Assembly: GCA_036346375.1 (NCBI GenBank)
Contig: CM070508.1
Coordinates: forward strand, 40,692,862-40,756,861
DNA from: Guadua angustifolia
Lineage: Eukaryota; Streptophyta; Magnoliopsida; Poales; Poaceae
Reading direction: 5' to 3'
Length of the DNA: 64,000 nucleotides
This document shows, in pieces, positions 54,379 through 64,000 of this stretch. Each line of letters begins with the position of its first letter. The stretch's first letter is position 1. The translations under genes and the position numbers were made by a program. The notes under the pieces are model-generated. The model saw nothing but the letters and a program-made list of their open reading frames with translations, was not told the DNA's origin and ran no database searches.

Positions 54379-55429
54379 CATCCATCAATCATACATCCTC
54401 AGTAAGAAGATCCAGAAGCATTTAGAAAGAGGGGAGGCAAATCTAACTTGCATGTAAGTAAATTGTGAATTTAAAGACATAATGTAAATGCGGAAAGTAA
54501 ATTGAACATGAACATAAATGAAGATTTTTTCATTTCTGGAAGGAGAGGTTACAAAGCCTCACATTCATGTGGGCAAAGCTAAAAGGAGCAACACAAACCT
54601 GAAAACCTTCGAGCGAGGGGAGGCTACCCCTACCCCTCTATTTATAGTCCACTTGAGTCATCCTCCACCCTTAGATGAGCTTCTAAACCCTAGAGCATCC
54701 ATCAAGGGCTAGGATTAACCCACTCACACAGCCATGCAAGAGCTCATCCAAAACCACACACATAATGGGTTTTCTTGCACGGTTTTTAAAGCATACTAGC
54801 TAGACAGCTATCCTATCAACTAAACCACAATCCAATGGCTCTCATTTATCCTTGCAGCGTCTAGCTAGCATTTCATCCATTTCTTGTCTTCTTGGCTTGC
54901 ACGAACTCTGTCTTCAATCATCTTCCAGCGATCCCTGGCTGTCTAGACATTCGGCGCTCCTCGCGTAGTCCGGATCATCCTCCGCCCCACCATGATCGAG
55001 CACCATCATCCTGCAACCATAAAAAACAAGGAAACACATAGCATAGCATTGCCCAAAATGATATGCAATAAATTTTACATAATTTCAAAATTCAAATTCT
55101 TATTTTGCTCACTGGGCCAGCACTACCGCCTCCTAGGGCCGGTAGTGCCGCTCAGTCGGCACTACCGCTCCAGCAAGGCCGGTAGTGTCGCTTCCCTAAA
55201 TTTCACCTAAGGTCCTCTCTGGAATATAACTACCGGTCCCTCGGCTGGTATTGCCGCTCAGCCAGCACTACTGCGCCCACATGGCCGGTAGTGCCGCTCC
55301 TGGCAGACCAAATTCAAATTGCTTCATTTTAAAAATCCAAGCCAAATCAAAATCAAATTCAAGCACAACATGCTAATACACAGTCAATTACTCATCACAA
55401 TCAAGGATAGACCTTCACATGGTCTTTCA
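54379..55429 (-). repeat. Sirevirus LTR fragment, minus orientation
   Basis: On the minus strand it starts TGAAAGACCATGTGAAGG at 55429 and runs about 1.05 kb into the LTR. The last 0.6-0.7 kb of the LTR is missing. It contains CG-rich palindromic repeats at about 55115-55300. Confidence 0.85.
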
Positions 55430-56657
55430 ATCGGGACTAGACAAGGTTCGCCGGAGGTCCAAACGATCGAGAATCGCCGGAAGATGATCGGAGACGGAGT
55501 TGCTACCAACCTAGAAGACAAGGAAAGGATGAGATGCTAGCTAGGAGCTGCTCGGATCAAGAGGACCGTTGGATCGCGGTCTAGGTAATAGAGTAGCGGG
55601 TCCAGATAGTTTGCTTTGAGAAGCGTGCAAAATCCGTTATGTTGTTGAGTTTCAGGTTAGCCCATGTATGAGTAAGTGAGTCAATCCTAACCCTTGATGG
55701 TGATCCTTAGGGTAAAAGGAACTCATCCAAAGGTGGAGGGTGACTCAAGAGCACTATAAATAGAGGGGTAGGGGTTGCCTCCCCTTACTTTAAGGTTTTG
55801 AGGTTTTGTGCTCCCTTGAGCTTTACCCACTTATTTGTAAGGCTTTGTAAACCTCCCTTCCAGCAATTAAAGTTTCATCCATCCAACTCTGAATTTATTT
55901 TGTGCATTTACATTATGTTTTTAAATTCCGCAATTTACATTCATGCAATTTACTTACATGCAAGTTGGATTTACCTCCCCTCCTTCTAAATGCTTTTGGA
56001 TCTTTTGCTGAGGATGTATGATTGATGGATGAGTCTTCTTCAGATCATATCACAATCATCTAAGCAAGTCTTGTGTTCTTTCTTGCAAGAAACCGATTTT
56101 TTGTTCTTGAGAGGATCAATCTTGGTAGATGACTTTTTCGGCGTTCTTGTCTTGTGTTATAGCTTTCTATGACATGTGGGAAGTCATTTAGGATCATCTT
56201 GATCATCAAGAACCCACGAGCTAGCTAAGAGTTAAGGTTTTGATTTTCAACCTGTTTTTGCGCACCCATCGGTAAATTTAAAAAAGGTCAGAACTTTGAC
56301 AACGATTTTTGCAATTGATGGATGGAATAGGTTTCTGATATCCATAGGAATGTGTCCACAAAGTTTCATTGAGTTTTGATCATCCGATCAAAGGATATCA
56401 CAATTTTTATTTTCGAACTTGGGCTGAAAATACTATTATCGGGCTGATTTTACTGTAGCTACAGTCACGCGGCACTACCGCTACAGTCACCCGGTAGTGC
56501 CAAGTTTGTGGTATTGCCACCCGCTGCAGAAAGTTTTGGGAGTTTTGCTTTCTTTGCTTCGTCTTTTTGATATGAGGATGTTGGAGGGATTGTTTTGAGT
56601 GGGAAAATTTTATATTATGATCATTCACCCCCCTCTGATCGCCATCTCGATCGTTCA
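55430..56657 (+). repeat. Sirevirus LTR fragment, plus orientation
   Basis: Starts about 370 bp inside the LTR (compare CGGGACTAGACAAGG with 31666) and runs to the LTR end GCCATCTCGATCGTTCA. It directly abuts the start of the minus-oriented fragment, so the two are inverted relative to each other. Reina sequence follows with no primer site. Confidence 0.85.
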
Positions 56658-57880
56658 GTCTTTAAACCAAAAATCTTGTGGTCAAGTTGAGATAACATGG
56701 TATAACGCCTAGAAAGTGCATCAGCAATCATATTGTTCTTTCCTTTCTTGTGTTTTCTGACATATGGAAATGACTCAATATATTCTACCTAGTTAGTATG
56801 TCATTTATTTAGTTTAGTTTGACTTCTAATATGTTTTAGCGATTCATAATCAGAATATATAACAAATTCTTTGGGCCATAGATAATGTTGCCAAGTTTCA
56901 AGCACACAAAATAAAACATACAATTCTTTATCATTGGTAGAATAATTCAGAGTTGGCCCACTTAATTTCTTGCTAAAATAAGCAACTGGTTTACCTTCTT
57001 GTAATAGCCACCTCCTATTCCAATTCCACTAGCATCACATTCTAATTCAAACGTCTTACCACAATCTGGAAGTTGGAGTAGAGGTGCATGTGTGATCTTC
57101 TCTTTCAACGTGTTAAAAGCTTGTTATTGTGGTGGTCCCCATTTGAAAGATATGCCCTTCTTTGTCAACTCATTCAATGGGGCAGCAATGGTGCTGAAAT
57201 CTTTCATGAAACGCCTATAGAATCATGCAAGACCATGAAAACTTCTCACCTATGTGACTGTCTGAGGGGTTAGCCAGCCCATGATGGCTACAATTTTTTC
57301 TTCTTCCACTTCAATTCCCTGTGGAGTAAGAACATAGCCAAGAAAAGAGACACGATCTGTGCAAAAGATACACTTCTCAAGATTACCAAATAAACATGTA
57401 TCTCTCAAAGCTTTAAAATAGCACGTAGATGATCAAAGTGTAATTCATGTGACTTGTTGTAAATCAAGCTATCATGAAAATAAACCACCACAAATCTTCC
57501 AATGAAAGCACGTAAAACTTCATTCATCAATCGCATGAAAGTACTAGGTGCATTAGTTAACCCAAAAGGCATCACTAACCACTCATACAAGCCAAACTTA
57601 GTTTTAAATGTAGTCTTCCATTCATCTCCAAGTTTCATTCTAATCTGGTGGTATCCACTATGCAAGTCAATTTTTGTGAAAATAATAGAACCACTCAACT
57701 CATCAAGCATGTCGTCAAACCTAGGAATAGGATGACAATACCTTATTGTGATATTGCTAATGGATCTACAATCAACACACATACACCAACTACCATATTT
57801 CTTAGGAACCAAAAGAACAGGAACACATGTGCTAGGGCTTTCCCGTACATATCCTCAGTCCAAAAGCTCTTGGACTTGTC
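56658..57880 (-). pseudogene. Reina reverse transcriptase and RNase H
   Basis: RT (57812-57405) shows VDCRSISNITIRYCHPIPR, FTKIDLHSGYHQIRMK and FGLTNAPSTFMRL. The YFDD box reads YFHD (His codon at 57474-57476), which removes a metal-binding Asp. Downstream pieces in several frames (CIFCTDRVSFLGYVLTPQGI, LNELTKKGISFKWGP, TFELECDASGIGIGG) complete the RT end and RNase H to about 56660, with stops between them. Confidence 0.85.
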
Positions 57881-58690
57881 ATTGAATTTCCTTAGTCTCC
57901 TCCGGATTGGTCCTATATACAGCACGGTTTGGCAAAGTCGCTCCCGGAATCAAATCAATTTGGTGCTCAATACCTCTGATAGGTGGCAGCCCTGGTGGTA
58001 TCTCAGCTAGAAACACATCCTCCTCATACTCCTGCAAAAGGTTAATGATAGCTGGAGGCAAAGTGCCAGGGATATCATTAAGTGAAAGTAAAGCCTCTTT
58101 GCGCATTAAAGCATAGCATGGTGCTTCATTCTCTTCAATTTCAGCAAAATTAGATTTTGTAGCAAGCATAACACCACCTTTCAATGTAATTCACTCGGAT
58201 CTAAAACTAGGTGCTTTCTTGTCTTTCTTAGGTGGAAAAATGTTCATTGCTACTTGCTAATTTTCAGATTGTGGTGCACTATTTCTATTCTCATTTTTAG
58301 CCCTCTTTTTATCACATTGCACAATTTCAGCAAGTGTCATGGGAAGCAAAGTGATTTTCTTTCATTTGTGCATGAGAGTGTATTTATTACTTCTACCATA
58401 ATGAGTTGCACCAGTATCAAATTCCCATGGGTAGCCTAATAAAAGTGAACATGCTTCTATAGGCACTACATCAAAATCAGCAAAATTATGGTATGTTTCA
58501 ATGGAAAAATGCACTCTCGCAGTTTGTGTTAACTTCACCTTACCGCTATTGTTGAACCATTGAATATGGTATGGATGAGGATGCACACTTGTGGTCAACC
58601 AAAGGTTCTTGACCAGATCTGAATTGACCAAGTTATTGTAGCTTCCACCATCAATTATGACACAAACACGACATTCCTGGATGATGAGGT
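57881..58690 (-). pseudogene. Reina protease and linker to RT
   Basis: The minus-strand frame has VCVIIDGGSYNNLVNSDLV (D-G-G active site) near 58600-58665, then a protease body with LLLGYPWEFDTGATHYGR and the linker GTLPPAIINLLQEYEEDVF, IRGIEHQIDLIPGATLPNR. At least one frame break separates the protease body (58362-58631) from the linker (57879-58184). Confidence 0.75.
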
Positions 58691-58694
58691 AAAT

Positions 58695-59705
58695 CTAAAA
58701 CAAATTATGGCATTGTAGTTTCTCCACTTGTTCCATTTGAGTCCTCAACACTCGTTGCACAATTATAGTCCTATAATTCTCTATGGCAGCGGTCCCTAAA
58801 ATCTCCTCACCATCGCTATCCGTCTCATGGTCATCTTCATCTTCATTATCTACAAGGTTACCTGTAAGAACATATTCATCCTCAACATCACTAACACTAA
58901 TATACCCACTTTCTTCTGTGGCAATGTACACTCATTGACTTGGACAATTGTTCATGATATGGCCCATTCCCTTGCAACGATGGCACACAATCCCAGTCGT
59001 ACGACCCATGGAAGCAATCGATGAAGAGCTCTTTGTTGGTGCCTGCGCAGTAGTAGATTTACTCACCTCGGGTGAACGTGATGGTGGTGGCAGTGCTGCT
59101 GAACGCACCCTACTCATGGAGGGGGTCGTAGGCCGATTAGCAGGAGATGGGGTTGATTTGGCTTACGCTGGCATTGATCTTGGTGTAGATGCACTACTGA
59201 AGTTGCTCCTTGACCTTTGTTGTCTTCCCTGCAATTCTTTTTCTGTCAACATAGCAAGCTGAAACAATCTTGTGCAGCAGAAAAAGATGGTATAGTAAAT
59301 TTGACTTTAGAGAAAGGATCATCATATCCAAGACCATTGCGCTGATTAAAATTATGACCTCCCATACCATGACGGTTGTGATTTAGGCATCGTTGTTGGC
59401 GTACATCTTGTGCAACGGCGTGAGCAATGAAGGCATTGTGGTCTTCTCCATCCACATCATCTCCCACGACAGAATCTTCATGCTCCTCCACTCTTCGAGC
59501 GTCATAGTGAAGCGGTTGTCTCTCAAAGTTCTCCATCTTTGTGAGAACATTAGCAATGGTTTGCTCTACTCTCTCCAATCTTTGCTCATTGTCTTCATTG
59601 ATCTTTGAAATGTTTGCATTGACGACATTGAGCGTGTTATTGAACTCCTTTCTTGGAATACTCTCCACTTCATCCACAGCTTTAGCTTCTGAACATGCCA
59701 TTGTT
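58695..59705 (-). pseudogene. Reina Gag with the core deleted
   Basis: The ATG near 59701 opens MACSEAKAVDEVESIPRKEF, a helical N-terminus with heptads. The frame reaches DPFSKVKFTIPSFSAAQD, which should lead into the Gag core, but then jumps to the region before the zinc knuckle: most of the Gag core is absent. The knuckle CHRCKGMGHIMNNC lies near 58935-58985. An acidic stretch (DEDDHETDSDGEE) follows. Confidence 0.8.
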
Positions 59706-60969
59706 AGTAGAACACAAAAGACAACATAAGAGTATTATCCGTATTAGCTACTAGGTGGTGGAATATGGAATCACACACTCTCAACTCTCAAGCGTCTTAC
59801 CACACCCTTACAAATGTTCTTACCAAAGCAGCAGGTAATACATCCGGTGGCTGGTTTGTGATATTGTGACCGGAGCATGAGCGAGGCGATTGCAAAGGAG
59901 AGCCTGTACTGATAAGAAATATATGGAGCTCGAAAGGCAATATTTAGTAGCAAGGAATAAGCAATATCGAAATCAAATTAGCAAGCAGAGTAAATGTCCA
60001 ACGTACTAGTCACAGTTACTGGCCAACCAGTGTTCCTAAAACTAGTTCAACCCAGTAAGGGATAAATCAAAGTACGTAGGACTCAAAGGATGCGAGCAAT
60101 TCTAATGATCTGATTCTCTATTCCTCTTTTTGCTTCTTTTCTTCTCTTTGATTTTTTTTATTTTTTTAGTGTAGCTCTTTTCTATTTTTTTTGCACATGT
60201 CTTTTGTTTTCCTTTCTTTAACTCAAAGGCCAAACAAAAATCTCATGTTTTGGAATGAGAGAAATCGTTAAACAGATGACTGAAAAATCAGCAAAAACAG
60301 CATAGAAAAGTTCCAGGGTCTAGAACTCGGTCTTAGAGGCCGATTTTGATGGTAAAAAATTGTACAGGTCTAAAGATGTGTGGATTTTTCAGATGTGTGT
60401 CGTCGTCCTCTTCGAAACAAAAAAAAAGTACGCCCAAATCGGAGTTCGTATGCAAAAGTTATGCTAGTTTTACTGAACACCATGCAATCTAGAATTGCCT
60501 ATGACTTCACTTCTTCTTTCCGGTTAGGGCTAAAATAGCAATAGGATCACGGGTGAAGAATGGTGGCCAACAGTGCAAGTCAATTGACACACGGTAGCTC
60601 ATGACCTAGCTAGGGCTTATGGTGTTGAATATATAATATAGAGTGGCGACAAGGGCAAACCGAGAAGACTCAGTTTGGTTGTAGGGTTGGCGGGTGTGAT
60701 GACTAACGGTGAAAAACAAGATTTGAAAACAAGATTTAGGGCAACAGAAAGGGACAACTAGAAACTAGGATCATGACCTCAAACCAACAACAAGACAACG
60801 ACGATGGACACAAATTCAATAAACTGAAACTGAAACGAAAATTGCAAAGGCATAAGCGGTTGTAGGACAGCGGAATCGATGATGAACTTTTTGTGGGGCA
60901 ATTTTTCTGGACTCTAGGACGATGGCAAAACAAAAGTGGGGATACAAGAATTACCTATCGGGCAACCGA
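59706..60969 (-). other. Untranslated leader of the Reina element
   Basis: Between the primer site and gag. It includes a T-rich run near 60120-60200. I see no gene. Confidence 0.5.
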
Positions 60970-60982
60970 GGCTCTATTACCA
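60970..60982 (-). promoter_or_regulatory. Primer-binding site of the Reina element
   Basis: Minus-strand TGGTAATAGAGCC is close to the initiator tRNA-Met site and lies two bases from a likely LTR end (CATTCGCATCA, 60985). Confidence 0.65.
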
Positions 60983-60984
60983 CT

Positions 60985-61415
60985 TGATGCGAATGGTGTC
61001 CCAATCTTCTGACAGGTAGTACTAATTCGATTGGTGAAGAACTCAATGTTGACGATCCGGCTTCTAGTCAAAATAGATTCAAATCTTGCAATCGCTACAC
61101 GATGGCTGTTTTGGTTATCAACCACAGTGAAAAACTAACAAAGTGTCTAGTTGTAATCTAAGCAAAACCCATCTATTCTAACGATGGCTACTAAAATATA
61201 TGAGGATGAAGGCAAGAGAGGCGGCCAAATTGATGGCCGTGCAACCCTAGGTCATGCAAGGCCTTTGGGCCCAAGTGGAGGAGTCACAGCACCCGACAGA
61301 TTCTGTTCGTCATATAGTTTTGATGATTCCCACTGATCCAGAAGGTGTTTGTGTGTGAAACCACTTTCATTGGAAAGCTCTAGATGTGGGCTTCTCTGTA
61401 GAGTCCAATAATGCC
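60985..61415 (-). repeat. Probable Reina LTR, right edge not defined
   Basis: Its left edge (minus-strand 3' end) is set by the primer site. The right edge is uncertain because no second copy is in the window. The interval has no gene. Confidence 0.45.
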
Positions 61416-61745
61416 TCAATCGGACTTTGTATGACCCAGGTATGGTCGTTTTATTGACACGGTGTCCTGAGGCTCCGAACCGAATTTGGAGTCTGACTTG
61501 AGCTCGACTTTGAGTCCAAGTAGACTTGGACTTTGAGGGATGACGTTCAGGTAAGCTTGTGATGTTTCTCCCATATTCCTTAGCAACAAGACATCATAAG
61601 AATTTAATAGCAACCCATCCAAGAAAGCATGAACAACGAGGAACGAGTTCACCTGGTGGTTTAATTGCCGCGTGCGTGGTCTTGTAATTGGTCCTTGTAT
61701 ATCTTGAGGAGTCATGTTGCACGTATCCGAAGGAGTGATGTCCTC
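61416..61745 (-). pseudogene. C-terminal end of a Reina-type polyprotein
   Basis: The minus-strand frame has DEDITPSDTCNMTPQDIQGP, ITRPRTRQLNHQVNSFL and NSYDVLLLRNMGE, a C-terminal tail I associate with Reina-type grass polyproteins. It lies upstream of the Reina LTR in the element's direction, so it belongs to another copy or to a tandem arrangement. It joins Tat-D RNase H at about 61745. Confidence 0.55.
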
Positions 61746-64000
61746 ATCAGAAGACCCCTGTGGGTGTTGGCGAATGGGACGAAGTGAGCCTAGTAAGTTC
61801 GTCGGTGGCAGAATTGTCACATCGCCAGATATGCCTTATCTTGAGCCTTTCGAACTTGTGCTCTAGCTTGTGAACCTCATTCAGATACGCTGCCATGTTG
61901 TCATCCGAGCACTGGTACTCCTTTTGCACCTGGTTTACTAGTAGCTGTGAGTCCCATTCCACGAGTAGTCATCTGATGCCAAGCGACACGGCTATGCAAA
62001 TCCTGTTGACAAGTCCCTCGTACTCTGCAACATTGTTTGAAGCTTAGAGGTTAAGTTGGATAGCATATTTTAGCTCCTCACCTGTTGGGGATTTGAGCAC
62101 GATGCCAGCCCGAGCCCTGAAGGGTAATCGACCCATCGAAGAACATGGTCTAGTGGTCATCGACCACCTTGTGTTCCTTTTCTTCGACGTGTGTCCACTA
62201 TGAGATGAAGTCTGCTAAGACGCCTGACTTGACACTGATTCGTGGCACGAAGTCAACTTTGAACTCATTGAGTTCGACCACCCATTGTGCTATTCGGCCC
62301 ATCGCCTCTTAGTTGCGTATCACCTCCTTGAGCGAGTATGTTGTAATGACTGTAAACTTGTGTGCTTGGAAGTAGTGTCGTAGCTTTCATGAAGTTTTTA
62401 AGACAACATACAACATCTTCTGCACCTGAGGGTATCACGCCTGGGCGTCATGTAAAACTTCGCTCACGTAGTATATCGGCTTCTGGAGCTTAGACGTCCT
62501 TGCATCCGGGCAATCCTGTTTGACTACTAGGACAGTGCTTACTACTTGAGGTGTAGCTGCAATGTACAAAAAGAGCTCCTCTTTTCGTTAGGTGAAGTTA
62601 AAATTGACGGAGATGACTGGTACCTTTTCAGATCTTGAAAAGCCTCTTCGGCCTCCTTAGTCCACTCGAAAGTGTCCTGCTTCTTGAGTAACTTGAAGAA
62701 GGGCAGCCCTCGTTCACCCATTCAAGAGATGAATCGGCTACGGGCAGCGATACAACCTATGAGCTTCTGCACCTCCCTTAGTGTCTGCGGAGAACACTTC
62801 TGGTCGATGGCCTCAATTTTGCGCGGGTTGGCCTCAATGCCTCGACTAGACACCAAGAAACCGAGAAGCTTACTGGACGGGATGTCGAACGTGCACTTCT
62901 CGGGGTTAAGCATCATTCGATACTTCCTAAGGTTGCCGAATGTCTCCTCGAGGTCGCTGATTAGGGGGCTTCTAGTTTTTGACTTGACTACAATATCATC
63001 GATGTAAGCTTCCACATTACGCCCGATTTTAGACTTCAAGCAACTTTGAATGCAGCGTCGATACGTAGCACCAGCACATTTTAAACCAAAAGGCATCTTA
63101 ATATAACAGAATACACCAATGGGAGTAGTAAAGGCAATTTTCTTCTCATCCTTTGTGGACATGCTAATTTAGTGATACCCTGAATAGGCATCTAGAAAAT
63201 TTAATAGTTCACAGACAGCATTCAAATCTATAATTTGGTCAACGCAGGGGAGAGGGAAAGGATCCTTAGGGCAAGGCTTATTGAGGTCGGTGCAGTCGAT
63301 GCACATCCTCCACTTGCCATTGGGTTTCTTGACGAGGATCGGGTTTGCCAACCACGTCGGGTGATGAACTTCTTGAATAAAGCTAGCCTTCAGGAGTTTG
63401 TCGACCTCCTCTTGTATGGCTTGCTTCTTGTCTTTCATGAATCTACACTGCTTCTGCTCCATTGGCTTAGTGCTTGGTTCCATAGCTACTCAATGCTTGA
63501 TCACCTCCTTGGGGACCCCGGGCATGTCAGATGGTTGCCATGCAAACAAGTCGCGGTTTGCCTGAAGGAAAACGATGAGCTCGAGTTCTTATTTGGGGTC
63601 AAGGTCAGCACCTACCTTGACCATCTCGGAAGGCTCTGACTGGTCTAGGGGAACTGTCTTGACACCTCCTTCGGTCTTCTTGTCCTTTTGGCCACCATCG
63701 TTCGGGTCCTTGGTAGCACTGTTAGACACAAGAGTCTTGGATTTTTGGCGCTTGGCTCCCTCACCGTTAGCATTAGCTGCTATTCCGCAAAGGTACTCGG
63801 CCATCTCCAAGCTCTTCTTGTCGCACCTTACCGTAGCATGCTAATCCCCTTTGATTTTAAGGACTCCCTTTGGTGCTAGGATCTTGATAGTCTGGTATGT
63901 GTAGTGGACCACAGCCATCCACTTGGCTAGCATGGGGCAGCCTAAGATCACGTTGTAGGTAGTCTCAAAATTTGCCACAACGAAAAGAATCTTTTTAGTG
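61746..64000 (-). mobile_element. Tat-D: Ty3/gypsy Tat-lineage pol, open at the window end
   Basis: On the minus strand from 64000: protease end, RT, and an RNase H to about 61746, where a Reina C-terminal fragment takes over. Gag and the 5' LTR would lie beyond the window. Integrase and the 3' end are not found. Confidence 0.8.
61747..64000 (-). pseudogene. Tat-D protease end, reverse transcriptase and RNase H
   Basis: The protease end FETTYNVILGCPMLAKWMAV lies near 63910-63970. RT N-terminal part (63483-63169) has HPTWLANPILVKKPNGKWRM and FLDAYSGYH, then an in-frame stop at 63169. The same frame continues (63162-62722) with TTPIGVFCYIKMPFGLKCAG and an intact YIDD box near 63000 (EAYIDDIVVKSK). 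RNase H pieces follow, ending with GDSQLLVNQVQKEYQCSDDN-like sequence at 61962-61747 (LVNQVQKEYQCSDDNMAAYL). Frames are broken several times between 62720 and 61970. Confidence 0.8.

Larger units (their letters stand above)
56658..60984 (-). mobile_element. Reina-type chromovirus (Ty3/gypsy), truncated
   Basis: Minus-strand order from the right: a primer site near 60982, a 1.27-kb leader, gag with its core deleted, protease, RT and RNase H up to MIADALSRRYTM near 56720. Integrase and the 3' end are replaced by the Sirevirus LTR fragment at 56657. RT sequence (FGLTNAPSTFMRLMNEVLR) is typical of Reina-type chromoviruses. Confidence 0.8.

Noticed and set aside
63235..63639. 134-codon plus-strand frame
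   Set aside because: It is the antisense shadow of the Tat-D RT region.

Overview
This window is plant nuclear DNA, almost certainly from a grass, and consists entirely of nested transposable elements. I see no intact host gene, rRNA, tRNA or CRISPR array. The grass assignment rests on the element set: Tat-lineage Ty3/gypsy elements with an intron-bearing 'gypsy-type transposon' gene on the antisense strand, a Tekay-type chromovirus with a very long LTR, Sirevirus-type Ty1/copia elements, a Reina-type chromovirus, and CACTA DNA transposons carrying pieces of host genes. GC-rich leader sequences also fit. Species cannot be named from this.

Layout. 1-2177: 5' part of a minus-strand Tat element (Tat-A). 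2178-10880: minus-strand Sirevirus (SIRE-1) split by a 4.9-kb CACTA (CACTA-A, 5400-10301). 10881-21889: plus-strand Tekay chromovirus whose 5' LTR holds a Mutator-like MITE. 21890-22908: two LTR fragments in opposite orientation. 22909-27711: plus-strand Tat element (Tat-B) reduced to gag-protease plus an antisense gene that is interrupted by a solo copia LTR. 27712-31293: minus-strand Tat element (Tat-C) tail-to-tail with Tat-B. 31294-54378: plus-strand Sirevirus (SIRE-2), split by CACTA-B (35626-54187), which is itself split by CACTA-C (38674-51672). 54379-56657: head-to-head Sirevirus LTR fragments. 56658-61745: minus-strand Reina-type sequence. 61746-64000: minus-strand Tat pol (Tat-D).

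The nest can be ordered because target-site duplications are visible: GAT for CACTA-A and for CACTA-C, TCT for CACTA-B, GCTAG for the solo LTR, and a 10-bp duplication for the MITE. On the right half the order is Tat-C, then SIRE-2, then CACTA-B, then CACTA-C, four levels deep.

Every retroelement reading frame examined is broken by stops or frameshifts, and several have lost catalytic residues (Tekay protease and integrase, SIRE-1 RT, Reina RT). The most interesting content is the cargo of the CACTA elements: exon-sized fragments recognisable as DNA topoisomerase II, carotenoid isomerase, COG complex subunit 3 and mitochondrial chaperonin 60, some with exon-intron borders still in place. Next are the paired antisense genes of the two Tat elements, which keep spliceosomal introns and lie as an inverted repeat.
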